A stretch of DNA of 64,000 nucleotides. Source: Brooklawnia sp032229645. GTDB taxonomy: Bacteria > Actinomycetota > Actinomycetes > Propionibacteriales > Propionibacteriaceae. Location: the NCBI GenBank assembly GCA_963722295.1, contig CAVRLB010000001.1:1-64000 (forward strand). Reading direction: 5' to 3'. The notes beneath the pieces are model-generated. The model was not told the origin of the DNA, searched no databases, and was given only the letters and a program-made list of their open reading frames with translations. Below, piece after piece: positions 19,028 through 27,603 of this stretch. Numbering within the stretch: the first letter of the stretch is position 1; the number at the start of each line of letters is the position of its first letter. A program made the position numbers and the translations under genes.

Positions 19028-20809
19028 ATGACCACCGAGATTCACGCCTATCCCAAGCCCCGCACCAAGCCGCAGCCGCGTCCGGTTCAGCAACCGAGCC
19101 CGATGCCATTCCGCCGCTACGAGCCATTCCGTCCGATCGTGCTGGAGGATCGCAGCTGGCCGACGAAGTCGATCGACCACGCCCCGCGTTGGCTGTCGAC
19201 CGACCTGCGCGATGGCAACCAGGCGCTGATCGATCCGATGACCCCCGGACGTAAGCGCAAGCTCTTCGACCTGCTGGTCAACATGGGCTTCAAGGAGATC
19301 GAGGTCGGTTTCCCGTCGGCATCGCAGACCGATTTCGACTTCGTCCGGTCGCTGATCGAATCGGACGCAGTACCCGACGATGTGACGATCTCGGTGCTGA
19401 CCCAGGCGCGTCCCGACCTGATCGAGCGCACCGCCCAATCGCTGATCGGCGCCAAGCGCGGCACGATCCACATGTACAACGCCGTTGCCGAACTCTTCCG
19501 TCGCGTGGTCTTCCATGTCGACGAGCAGGAATGCAGGCAGTTGGCCGTGGACGGCACTCGTTGGGTGATCGGTGCGGCAGAGAAGTATCTGTCCAATGTC
19601 GAGTTCGGCTATGAATATTCGCCCGAAATCTTCACCCAGACACCGACCGAGTTCGCCGTCGAGGTCTGCAATGCGGTCGTCGACGTCTGGCAGCCCGACG
19701 CCGAGCGCGGGATCATCCTGAACCTGCCGGCGACGGTCGAGATGAGCACTCCGAACACCTACGCCGACCAGATCGAGTACTTCTGCCGAAACGTCAAGTC
19801 TCGCGAGAATGTCTGCGTTTCGCTGCACACCCACAATGACCGTGGCACCGGCGTAGCGGCCACCGAGTTCGGCCTGATGGCCGGCGGCGACCGTGTGGAG
19901 GGATGCCTTTTCGGGCACGGCGAACGCACGGGCAATGTCGATCTGGTCACCGTTGGCATGAATATGTACACGCAGGGCATCGACCCGCAGATCGACTTCA
20001 GCGGTCTGGACGAAGTGCGTCGCACGGTCGAGTACTGCACGGGTATGCCGGTGCCGGCCCGCCAGCCCTACTCCGGCGATCTGGTCTACACCGCCTTCTC
20101 CGGCTCCCACCAGGACGCCATCAAGAAGGGCCTGGAGGATCTGGAGTCGAAGGCCGCGGGTTCGGGGATCGGTGTCCACGAGATTCGCTGGGAGGCTCCG
20201 TACCTGCCTGTCGATCCTCACGATGTGGGTCGCACCTACGAGGCAGTGATCCGCGTCAACAGTCAGTCCGGTAAGGGCGGCATGGCCTATCTGATGAAGA
20301 ACGATCATTCTCTGGTGCTGCCGCGTCGGCTGCAGATGGAGTTCAGCCGGGTCGTCCAGCGCCATTCGGACAGCGAGGGCGGCGAGGTCACCAGCGATCA
20401 GCTGTGGCAGATCTTCTCCGACGAGTACCTGAACCGCCGCGAACCGCTGTGGGGCAAGGGATTCACACTGGAGACGAGCGAGGAGGGCCGGTCGACCATC
20501 AAGGCCAGGATCGTGTCGAACGGCGTCGAGAAGGTCATCACCGGTGAAGGCAATGGCCCGGTCTCGGCTTTCGTGGACGCGCTGACCAGCGTCGGAGTGA
20601 GGGTCCGGGTGCTCGACTACAACGAGCACGCGCTGACCGCCGGAGGAGACGCGAAGGCTGCTGCCTACGTGGAGTGTGAGATCGAGAACGGCGAGGTCGA
20701 AGTGCATTGGGGCGTTGGGATCGATCCTGACATCACGACGGCTTCGCTGAAGGCCGTGATGAGTGCCGTGAATCGGCACACGGCCGAATCGCTGGCGATC
20801 GCCGGCTGA
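19028..20809 (+). CDS. leuA: 2-isopropylmalate synthase
   Basis: A 593-residue actinobacterial-type LeuA, which condenses 2-ketoisovalerate with acetyl-CoA in the first step of leucine synthesis. The catalytic TIM barrel has LSTDLRDGNQALIDPMTPGRKRKLF (about residues 60-84), VSLHTHNDRGTGVAATEFGLMAG with the metal-binding HxH, and GCLFGHGERTGNVDLV. The C-terminal domain from about residue 460 is the leucine-binding allosteric domain. AAGGAG at 19016-19021 sets the ATG at 19028; the open frame upstream only reads through the leader region. Expression is probably controlled by the attenuator in front. Confidence 0.95.
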   Translation: MTTEIHAYPKPRTKPQPRPVQQPSPMPFRRYEPFRPIVLEDRSWPTKSIDHAPRWLSTDLRDGNQALIDPMTPGRKRKLFDLLVNMGFKEIEVGFPSASQTDFDFVRSLIESDAVPDDVTISVLTQARPDLIERTAQSLIGAKRGTIHMYNAVAELFRRVVFHVDEQECRQLAVDGTRWVIGAAEKYLSNVEFGYEYSPEIFTQTPTEFAVEVCNAVVDVWQPDAERGIILNLPATVEMSTPNTYADQIEYFCRNVKSRENVCVSLHTHNDRGTGVAATEFGLMAGGDRVEGCLFGHGERTGNVDLVTVGMNMYTQGIDPQIDFSGLDEVRRTVEYCTGMPVPARQPYSGDLVYTAFSGSHQDAIKKGLEDLESKAAGSGIGVHEIRWEAPYLPVDPHDVGRTYEAVIRVNSQSGKGGMAYLMKNDHSLVLPRRLQMEFSRVVQRHSDSEGGEVTSDQLWQIFSDEYLNRREPLWGKGFTLETSEEGRSTIKARIVSNGVEKVITGEGNGPVSAFVDALTSVGVRVRVLDYNEHALTAGGDAKAAAYVECEIENGEVEVHWGVGIDPDITTASLKAVMSAVNRHTAESLAIAG

Positions 20810-20882
20810 TCCGGCATCCCGCACGCCCGTCGACCTGAATCCGATCGGCACCAGCGATGCGCGGCGTGGCAGACTCGAATCC

Positions 20883-21770
20883 GTGAGCCTTAGCCAACCC
20901 GCACCGCTGGTGCTTCGCGATCACCGCTTCGACGCAGCGCACCCGGCGGTGATGGGCATCATCAACAGGACGCCCGATTCGTTCTATGCCCCCGCTCGGC
21001 ACGTCGAGTTGGACGATGCCCTGGCACGTGCAGGCACGATGATCGACGAAGGCGCGGACATCATCGATATCGGAGGCGTGCGAGCCGGACAGGACGGTGA
21101 CTGGGTCACCGAGGCGGCGGAGGTCGACCGGGTCCGGCCGTTCCTCACGCTGTTACGTGAGCGTTTTCCCGAGTTGGTCATCAGCCTGGATACCTGGCGC
21201 GCCGGGGTCGCGTCCGCCTGCGCCGGGTTGTTCGATCTGATCAACGACACCTGGGCCGGGGCGGATCCGGACCTCGTCCAGGTGGCGGCGCGCGAGGGGT
21301 CCGGCTATGTGGTCTCGCACACCGGAGGCCTGCCGCCACGCACCGACCCGCACGGCATCGACTACGGGCCGGGCGATGGGGTGGTGAACGATGTGCTTCG
21401 CGTGCTTGAGGCCGGTGCCGAGCGGGCTGTCGCCGCCGGGGTGTCGCCGGACGCAGTGCTGCTCGATTCCACGCTCGACTTCGGCAAGACCACGCAGAAC
21501 TCGCTGCGGCTGGTCGCCACCACGGATCGGGTGGTGTCGCTGGGGTATCCGGTGCTGATGGCGATCAGCCGCAAGGATTTCGTGGGGGAGACTCTCGACC
21601 TGGGCATTGATGAGCGTCTCGAAGGCACCCTTTCAGCGACCGCGATCGCGGCCTGGCAAGGCGCGACGGTCTTTCGGGCGCACGATGTGCGGGCGACCCG
21701 CAGAGTGCTCGATATGGTCGCGTCGATCAGAGGCGATCGTCCGCCTGCCAGATCCGAACGCGGGCGGTAG
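20883..21770 (+). CDS. folP2: Dihydropteroate synthase paralogue FolP2
   Basis: A 295-residue TIM-barrel protein of the dihydropteroate synthase family. It has MGIINRTPDSFYAP near residue 22 (MGIINVTPDSF in true DHPS), DEGADIIDIGGVRAGQDG where the catalytic enzyme has GGESTRPG, and ISLDTWRAGVASA. These departures match the mycobacterial FolP2 type, which was reported to lack DHPS activity. Its real function is unknown to me. The GTG lies seven bases after CAGACT, with no Shine-Dalgarno sequence. It converges on bioB. Confidence 0.8.
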   Translation: MSLSQPAPLVLRDHRFDAAHPAVMGIINRTPDSFYAPARHVELDDALARAGTMIDEGADIIDIGGVRAGQDGDWVTEAAEVDRVRPFLTLLRERFPELVISLDTWRAGVASACAGLFDLINDTWAGADPDLVQVAAREGSGYVVSHTGGLPPRTDPHGIDYGPGDGVVNDVLRVLEAGAERAVAAGVSPDAVLLDSTLDFGKTTQNSLRLVATTDRVVSLGYPVLMAISRKDFVGETLDLGIDERLEGTLSATAIAAWQGATVFRAHDVRATRRVLDMVASIRGDRPPARSERGR

Positions 21771-21777
21771 GCGGCGC

Positions 21778-22848
21778 TTAGACATTCGCCGGGAGTTCGC
21801 TGCCGATACCTCGATGACGGATCGGGACGGCGTGGACGTCCATTGACGCCGCTGGTGGCTCAGGCAGTTTGTTCAGCCCCTCGGCTACGAATCCCGCATC
21901 GGCGAGCATCTGGAGGTCGGCGGCACCAGCGGCACCCTCACTGGTCAGGTAGTCGCCGAGGAAGATCGAGTTGACCACCTCGAGCATCAGCGGCTGCATG
22001 CTGCGGATGTGCAGCTCGCGGCCGGCCGCGGCGCGGACCTCAGCGTCCGGATGTACGAAGCGGACCATCGCCAAGATGCGCAGGCATTGCTGCGGTGTGA
22101 GGTGGTCGGCGGCGCCCTCCAGCGGCGTGCCGTCGAAAGGCAGCAAGAAGTTCACCGGGACCGAATCGACGCCGTGGGCGCGCAGATCGAAAATGACATC
22201 GACGAGTTCTTCGTTGGTCTCGCCCATCCCTGCGATCACTCCGGAGCAGGGGGAGAGTCCGTTGCGCTTAAGCACCTCAACCGTGTCGATCCGGTCATCG
22301 TAGGAGTGCGTTGAGCAGATCTCGTCGTAGTGGCTGCGCGCCGTGTTCGCATTGTGGTTGTAGGCATCTGCGCCCGCTTCCTTGATAGACGCGGCCTTGT
22401 CATTGTCCACGAACCCCAGGCAGACGCACACCTCGACATCTGGATGAGTCTGTTTGATGTCGCTCACCATCCGATTCACACGGTTCACCTCACGGGTACT
22501 GGGACCATGGCCGGACGCCACCAGACAGACCCTGCGGGCACCGCCCCGAATGCCAGCCTCGACCGCGTCATAGACAACCCGCGGGTCGGCCCAGGAGTAC
22601 TTCATGATCTCCGCGCGAGAGCCCAGCCGTTGCGAGCAGTAGGAGCAATCCTCGGGGCACATGCCGCTCTTGAGATTCACCAGGTAGTTGAGCCGCACCC
22701 GATTGGCGAAGAAATGTCTCCGGACCTTTCCCGCCGCGGCGAGCACGGACATCAATTCGTCGGCGCTGCTGCGAAGGACCTCGAGGGCCTCGTCCCGGGT
22801 GGCCGACTCTCCCTGAACACCGCGCCTGGTCATCTCGGCGAGATTCAT
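21778..22848 (-). CDS. bioB: Biotin synthase
   Basis: A 356-residue radical SAM enzyme that inserts sulfur into dethiobiotin. The radical SAM cluster motif CPEDCSYCSQR (C-x3-C-x2-C) is near residue 63. The second-cluster residues are expected in RVCLVASGHGPS, VCVCLGFVDND and the late SIFLGDYLTSEG, all recognisable. Minus-strand AGGAG six bases before ATG 22848 sets the start; a GTG one codon earlier is less likely. A doubled 13-bp operator lies about 80 bases upstream, so biotin-dependent repression is likely. No other bio genes are in the window. Confidence 0.95.
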   Translation of the reverse strand: MNLAEMTRRGVQGESATRDEALEVLRSSADELMSVLAAAGKVRRHFFANRVRLNYLVNLKSGMCPEDCSYCSQRLGSRAEIMKYSWADPRVVYDAVEAGIRGGARRVCLVASGHGPSTREVNRVNRMVSDIKQTHPDVEVCVCLGFVDNDKAASIKEAGADAYNHNANTARSHYDEICSTHSYDDRIDTVEVLKRNGLSPCSGVIAGMGETNEELVDVIFDLRAHGVDSVPVNFLLPFDGTPLEGAADHLTPQQCLRILAMVRFVHPDAEVRAAAGRELHIRSMQPLMLEVVNSIFLGDYLTSEGAAGAADLQMLADAGFVAEGLNKLPEPPAASMDVHAVPIRHRGIGSELPANV

Positions 22849-22928
22849 CACTGTCTCCTAGAGCTCCAGGCTCATCTGACTCCGCCGACCCGCATCTTGC
22901 TTGGAAGGCGGCGTCGGGCGACGCGGAT

Positions 22929-22958
22929 TGAACACCGTTAAGGATTGAACAGTGTTAA
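22929..22958 (-). promoter_or_regulatory. Tandem BioQ-type operators of bioB
   Basis: Two copies of TGAAC-N3-GTTAA (22929-22941 and 22946-22958) stand 17 bases apart upstream of bioB. From memory, the TetR-family biotin regulator BioQ of corynebacteria and mycobacteria binds a TGAAC-N3-GTTAC-type motif, so these are probably biotin operators. A TATCCT hexamer on the minus strand (22957-22962) overlaps the outer copy. No bioQ gene is in the window. Confidence 0.7.
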
Positions 22959-22973
22959 GGATAGCGGGTGGCG

Positions 22974-23759
22974 TCACTTCACGTCATTCGGGATGGCACC
23001 ACCGAACCTACGGTCGCGTCCGGCGTAGCCCTCGACGGCGGCCCAGAGATCTCGGCGGTCCCAATCAGGCCAGAGCTTGTCGACGAAAACCAGTTCGGCG
23101 TAGGCGGATTGCCAGATGAGAAAATTGGAGATCCGCTGCTCACCCGAACTGCGCACGAATAGGTCAACATCGGGGATCTCCGGCTCGTCCAGGTAGTGCC
23201 GGAAGGTCTTCTCGGAGATCCGCTCGGGATCGAGCCTACCGGCGGCGGCCTCGCGGGCGATCTGACGGGCGGCGTCCACGATCTCTGCGCGTCCGCCGTA
23301 GTTGACGCAAAACTGCATGGTCAGCACATCATTGTGCTTGGTCTGTTCCTCGGCTGCTTCGAGTTCTTTGATGACGCTGCCCCACAGCCTCGGACGACGC
23401 CCTGCCCAGCGCACTCTCACACCCAGCGCGTCCAGATCGTTGCGGCGCCGGTGGATGACATCGCGATTGAAGCCCATCAGGAAGCGGACCTCGTCGGGGG
23501 AGCGCTTCCAGTTCTCCGTCGAGAACGCGTACGCCGAGAGATTCTTGATGCCGATCTCGATGGCACCCTCGATCACCTCGAAAAGCACCGCCTCACCAGC
23601 CTCGTGGCCTTTCGTGCGCGGTAGACCGCGCTGCTTGGCCCAGCGGCCGTTGCCGTCCATCACGATCGCGACATGCTGCGGCAGTAGCTGGGCCGCAATG
23701 GTGGGGGGCTGCGCCCCGCTCGGGTGCGGTACGGGCGAGCGGCGAGCGGGATGATCCAT
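22974..23759 (-). CDS. uppS: Polyprenyl diphosphate synthase (UppS-like)
   Basis: A 261-residue cis-prenyltransferase that makes the C50/C55 lipid carrier for cell-wall synthesis. The family signatures are all present: HVAIVMDGNGRWAKQRGLPRTKGHEAG with the catalytic Asp near residue 33, LSAYAFSTENWKRSPDEV, and the C-terminal DLFVRSSGEQRISNFLIWQSAYAEL. FVDKLWPDWDRRDL closes the domain. The start at 23759 gives MDHPARR; a longer N terminus is possible but not conserved. Chain length (decaprenyl or undecaprenyl) cannot be told. It is divergent from recO, a common actinobacterial neighbour. Confidence 0.93.
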   Translation of the reverse strand: MDHPARRSPVPHPSGAQPPTIAAQLLPQHVAIVMDGNGRWAKQRGLPRTKGHEAGEAVLFEVIEGAIEIGIKNLSAYAFSTENWKRSPDEVRFLMGFNRDVIHRRRNDLDALGVRVRWAGRRPRLWGSVIKELEAAEEQTKHNDVLTMQFCVNYGGRAEIVDAARQIAREAAAGRLDPERISEKTFRHYLDEPEIPDVDLFVRSSGEQRISNFLIWQSAYAELVFVDKLWPDWDRRDLWAAVEGYAGRDRRFGGAIPNDVK

Positions 23760-23890
23760 AGAGGAGACCTTACTTCTTGCGAGCCTGACCAGGCGGCCTG
23801 GACGACCGCCGGTGGTGCACAAAGATCCGCCGCGGAGTGTCCGGCGGTGTCATGTCCGGCTCCTTGCACAGTTGCGAGACAATGGATGCC

Positions 23891-24631
23891 ATGCCGACCT
23901 ACCGAGATGAAGCTGTGGTGTTGCGTACCCACAAACTCGGTGAGGCCGACCGCATCATCACCCTGCTGAGCCGTACCCACGGCAAGATCCGCGCAGTTGC
24001 CCGCGGGGTGCGGCGTACGTCGTCGAAATTCGGTGGGCGGTTGGAGCCGTTCAGTCACGTCGACGTACAGTTCGCCAGCGGGCGCAATCTCGATGTCATC
24101 ACCCAAGCCGAGACTTTGCACGCCTATGACGCCCCGCTGCGCATCGACTACGGCGCCTTCACCGCGGGTCAGGCAATGGTGGAGACCGCTGACCGGCTGG
24201 TCACCGAAGAGGGCGAACCGGCGCTGCAGCAGTATCGGCTGCTCGTCGGAGCGTTGCGTACCCTCGGCTCTGGCACCCCGTGCGGACCACGCCCGGCGAC
24301 CATGATCCTCGATTCCTACCTGCTACGAGCATTGTCTGTGGCGGGATATGCGCCGGCTCTGGCCAGTTGCGCGCGCTGCGGGCTGGAGGGTCCGCATGCG
24401 GGGTTCTCTCCCGAGGCCGGTGGCATGGTGTGCCAGGCCTGTCGTCCGCCACGCACTGCGCTGCCGAGCGATGACGCCTGGACGCTGATCTCTGCACTGC
24501 TTGCCGGCGATTGGCCGGCGACCGCCGAGATTTCCGACCGGGCTCGCAACGAGGTGAGCGGCCTGATCGCGGCCTTCGCTGCCTGGCATATGGAACGCGG
24601 CCTGCGTTCGCTGCCACTGGTCGTCCGCTGA
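23891..24631 (+). CDS. recO: DNA repair protein RecO
   Basis: A 246-residue RecO, which loads RecA with RecR in gap repair. The N-terminal OB fold starts MPTYRDEAVVLRTHKLGEADRIITLLSRTHGKIRAVARG, covering residues 1-39 with the KLGEADRI signature. A zinc-binding pair appears as CARCGLEG and CQACRPP near residues 158-185. The ATG at 23891 is the first conserved methionine; upstream in-frame codons are not conserved. It is divergent from uppS and converges on the protease gene, with about 90 featureless bases between. Confidence 0.93.
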   Translation: MPTYRDEAVVLRTHKLGEADRIITLLSRTHGKIRAVARGVRRTSSKFGGRLEPFSHVDVQFASGRNLDVITQAETLHAYDAPLRIDYGAFTAGQAMVETADRLVTEEGEPALQQYRLLVGALRTLGSGTPCGPRPATMILDSYLLRALSVAGYAPALASCARCGLEGPHAGFSPEAGGMVCQACRPPRTALPSDDAWTLISALLAGDWPATAEISDRARNEVSGLIAAFAAWHMERGLRSLPLVVR

Positions 24632-24724
24632 AAGATTTTCCATGGCGCCTGCGGTGCCTCAGATACTGTGGTGAGCCCTAGATGAGCTCTCAATTGGACG
24701 AGCACACCAGCTACATCGAGGGGG

Positions 24725-26128
24725 CTACCGCGAGGCGGCAGTCGTCGTAACGCTCACGTCGCTCGACTGGCCATTGCGCTGCACGGTCAGCGTGATGGCC
24801 TGACCGACCTGACTGGCCCGTACCAGCGCCACCAGCGACTCGGTCGAGGTCACCGGGGTGCCATCGACAGCGGTGATCAGGTCGCCGGCTTGGATACCGG
24901 CAGATGCTGCAGGAGAGCCAGAGGTGACATTGGTAACCTCCGCACCCAGCTGACCGGTTCCGGTGATGTCCTGAGCGCTGATGCCGATCTGCGGATGCTG
25001 GGCAGAACCCGTGGCGATGAGCTGATCCGCAACATATTTCACCTGGTTGGCGGGGATGGCGAAGCCGAGGCCGATGCTGCCGGATTCGCTGGACGACGAT
25101 GACTGGCCCGAACTGAGCGTCGCGATCGACGAGGTGATGCCGACCAGTTCGCCGGACGAGTTGATCAGCGCGCCACCCGAGTTGCCGGGGTTGATCGCGG
25201 CGTTGGTCTGAATGGCTGCTGTCACCACGACGTCGGTGCCGCCGGCGGAATGCGAAACCGGCGAGTTATCCGTCACGGCCTCGGTGGTGACCGGGCGGTT
25301 GAGCGCGGAGATGATGCCGGTGGTGACCGTATCGTCCAGGCCGAGCGGGTTGCCGATCGCCATCACCTCGTCTCCGACCGCCAGGGACGACGAATCGGCG
25401 AAGCTCATCACATTGAGATCCGATGGTGGATCCACCAACTGAAGCACGGCGAGATCGGTCGTGGAATCCGTGCCGATGACCGTCGCGTCGTAGGCGACAG
25501 CGTCCAGCACAACCGTGATGGTGCCTTGCGATCCGACGCCGGAGATCACGTGGTTGTTGGTCACGATGTGACCCGCGGCGTCGATGACCACGCCCGAGCC
25601 CAGGCTCTCGGAGCCGTTCGCTGCGGCTACCGTGATCGACGCCACTGCCTTGGACGCTGCCTGGGCCACAGCGGTCCAGTCGGGGTGCGAGCCATCGGCC
25701 TGGACGACCTGAGTGGTGGTCGCCGCGCCTGTCTGACCGCTGCCCAGGTAGGTTGCCACGCCATAGCCGGCACCGCCGCCACCGACCGCGCCGGCCAGTA
25801 CGGCGAGTGCCACGATGCCGGCGACGCGAGATCTCGGCTTGGCGGGTTGGGTACTGGTCAGTGCTGCCGGGGCAGTCTGTAGGGTGCTTGGTTGTGGAGC
25901 TTCCTGTGCGCCGCCGGTTTCGGCCTGCGGGGCGTAGTCAGGCTGGGCTTGGCCGGGCTGCTGTGCGCCGGGCTGGCTTGCCTGCTGGTCGAAGTAGGCC
26001 TGTTGCGCATTTGTCTGCTGAGGCTGACCGGGCTGCGGCTGGGGAGGGCACGGACCTTGTGGGGCATAGGGGTTGCTGTTCTGCTGCCACGCCTCGCGAC
26101 TCCATGGGTTCGGGTTCTGAGTGCTCAT
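24725..26128 (-). CDS. HtrA-like serine protease with PDZ domain
   Basis: A 467-residue membrane-anchored trypsin-like protease. About 95 proline/glutamine-rich cytoplasmic residues precede a membrane helix (GIVALAVLAGAVGGGGAGYG). The protease domain carries the triad His in VTNNHVISG, Asp in DSTTDLAVLQ and Ser in NPGNSGGALINSSG. One PDZ domain closes the protein (GAEVTNVTSGSPAASAGIQAGDLITAVDG). It is expected to degrade or refold proteins outside the membrane under stress. AAGGAG on the minus strand nine bases before ATG 26128 sets the start. The same architecture is widespread in actinobacteria. Confidence 0.9.
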   Translation of the reverse strand: MSTQNPNPWSREAWQQNSNPYAPQGPCPPQPQPGQPQQTNAQQAYFDQQASQPGAQQPGQAQPDYAPQAETGGAQEAPQPSTLQTAPAALTSTQPAKPRSRVAGIVALAVLAGAVGGGGAGYGVATYLGSGQTGAATTTQVVQADGSHPDWTAVAQAASKAVASITVAAANGSESLGSGVVIDAAGHIVTNNHVISGVGSQGTITVVLDAVAYDATVIGTDSTTDLAVLQLVDPPSDLNVMSFADSSSLAVGDEVMAIGNPLGLDDTVTTGIISALNRPVTTEAVTDNSPVSHSAGGTDVVVTAAIQTNAAINPGNSGGALINSSGELVGITSSIATLSSGQSSSSSESGSIGLGFAIPANQVKYVADQLIATGSAQHPQIGISAQDITGTGQLGAEVTNVTSGSPAASAGIQAGDLITAVDGTPVTSTESLVALVRASQVGQAITLTVQRNGQSSDVSVTTTAASR

Positions 26129-26197
26129 CGTGATGGTCTCCTTATCGGGTTCGTCAACCATCACATGCCCACTTGCTGCGAGTTTTCGGTGAGTAGT

Positions 26198-26629
26198 CTA
26201 TGAAGTTGCTGGGAGTTCTTCGGCCACCGCGGAGCATTCGGGACATAAGCCGTAGATCTCTACGAAGTGCTCGGGTTGGGTGAAACCATGCTCCGCTGAC
26301 ACATTACGGGACCATTCCTCGAGCGTTTCGCCGCGTACCTCCACGGCCCTTCCGCACCGGCGGCAGATCAGATGATGATGATGGACAATCGAGCACCGGC
26401 GATACGCCGCTTCGCCCTCGGCGGTGCGGATCGCGTCGACGATCCCGGCGTCTTCGAGCCACTGGAGTCCGCGGTAGACGGTCGCAAGCCCGATGGCTTC
26501 CCCGTCGGTCCGCAGCGCAGCGTGCAATTGCTGGGCGGAAAGGAAGGTGTCCACCTGATCGAGCCGATCAAGAATCAGCTGACGCTGCCTGGTCAACCTG
26601 GGGCGCGATGCGGTGTGGTCAGTGCTCAT
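26198..26629 (-). CDS. zur: Zinc uptake regulator, Fur family
   Basis: A 143-residue Fur-family repressor. The winged helix includes RLTRQRQLILDRLDQVDTFLSAQQLHAAL and the recognition segment GLATVYRGLQWLEDAG (about residues 47-62). The metal sites are visible as IVHHHHLICRRCGRAVEV and CPECSAVAEE: His cluster and two CxxC pairs. Its place at the end of the znuACB operon supports Zur (zinc) and not iron-sensing Fur. Minus-strand GGAG eight bases before ATG 26629 sets the start, which overlaps the end of znuB. It would be autoregulated through the Zur box upstream of znuA. Confidence 0.88.
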   Translation of the reverse strand: MSTDHTASRPRLTRQRQLILDRLDQVDTFLSAQQLHAALRTDGEAIGLATVYRGLQWLEDAGIVDAIRTAEGEAAYRRCSIVHHHHLICRRCGRAVEVRGETLEEWSRNVSAEHGFTQPEHFVEIYGLCPECSAVAEELPATS

Positions 26630-27602
26630 CGAAGTGATCTCCATGTGGCGCGTGTCGATGCCCGTCATGCAGATAGTCCACATGATCGCCGTGTAGCACC
26701 GCGGGGCGCAAGGCGGATTCGCCCACCGATTCATGCGGTTCGGCTCTCTCAAAGACCCGCTCGTCGTCCTCGACAGGAGCGGGACGGGACCGGCGGCGGC
26801 GTTCGAGCGTCGTCGAGATCGGTAGCGTAGCGATGAAGACGAGAATTGCCAGAACCACGATGGTGGCACCCGAAGCAGAGTCGAGATAGTACGAGATCAC
26901 TACGCCGAGCGTCGCACAGACTAACCCGATCATCATTGAGGTGTACAGGCTGCGCCGAAAACCCTGGACGATGTTGTTGCTGGTGGCGACGGGAATCACC
27001 ATGAGTGCGCTGACCAGCATCAGGCCGACTGTGCGCATGGACACGGCGACCGTGACGGCGGCCATCACGACGATCATCAGATTCAGTGCGCGGGTCGGCA
27101 GCCCCTGTGTGCGTGCGTAGTCTTCGTCCGCACAAACCGCGAAGAGCTGTGGGGACAGCCCAATTGCGGTGACCAGGACTAGTGCCGACATCGCTGCGAC
27201 GACGATCAGGTCGGACCGGTTGACCGAGGTCAGTGAACCGAAAAGGAACTGTGAGAGCATGCCCGCACCACGCCCGGCCAGCCCGGCCATCAGGACACCA
27301 CTGGCCAGCCCGCCGTAGAACAGGATCGCCAGACCGACATCGCCGGACGCCCGGCCGCTTTGGCGGAGCAGTTCGATCAGCACAGCACCGGCGACGCACA
27401 CGGCAACGGCCACCGGCACCGGGGCCTGTCCCGTCATCAGCGCCAGACCGACCCCGGCGATCGCGACGTGGCCCAGACCATCGCCGAGCAGGCTGAGTTT
27501 GCGTTGGACGATGTAGCTGCCAACCGCAGGCGCCATCACCCCCGTCAATGCGCCGGCCAGCAAGGCTCGAACCATGAAGTCGAGCGCCAGTATCGAGATC
27601 AA
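26619..27602 (-). CDS. znuB: Zinc ABC transporter permease ZnuB
   Basis: A 327-residue integral membrane permease of the metal ABC-3 family with about eight to nine hydrophobic helices. Conserved segments are LLAGALTGVMAPAVGSYIVQRKLSLLGDGLGHVAIAGVGLAL and MVIPVATSNNIVQGFRRSLY. The last 60 residues are a histidine-rich cytoplasmic tail (HESVGESALRPAVLHGDHVDYLHDGHRHAPHGD region), a likely zinc-binding extension. It starts one base after the znuC stop and overlaps the zur start by 11 bases. Confidence 0.92.
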   Translation of the reverse strand: MISILALDFMVRALLAGALTGVMAPAVGSYIVQRKLSLLGDGLGHVAIAGVGLALMTGQAPVPVAVAVCVAGAVLIELLRQSGRASGDVGLAILFYGGLASGVLMAGLAGRGAGMLSQFLFGSLTSVNRSDLIVVAAMSALVLVTAIGLSPQLFAVCADEDYARTQGLPTRALNLMIVVMAAVTVAVSMRTVGLMLVSALMVIPVATSNNIVQGFRRSLYTSMMIGLVCATLGVVISYYLDSASGATIVVLAILVFIATLPISTTLERRRRSRPAPVEDDERVFERAEPHESVGESALRPAVLHGDHVDYLHDGHRHAPHGDHFDEH

Positions 27603-27603
27603 C

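Noticed and set aside
19004..20851. Very long open frame antisense to leuA
   Set aside because: High-GC genes keep the opposite strand open. It has no recognisable domain and no promoter or ribosome-binding site, and leuA on the plus strand is certain.
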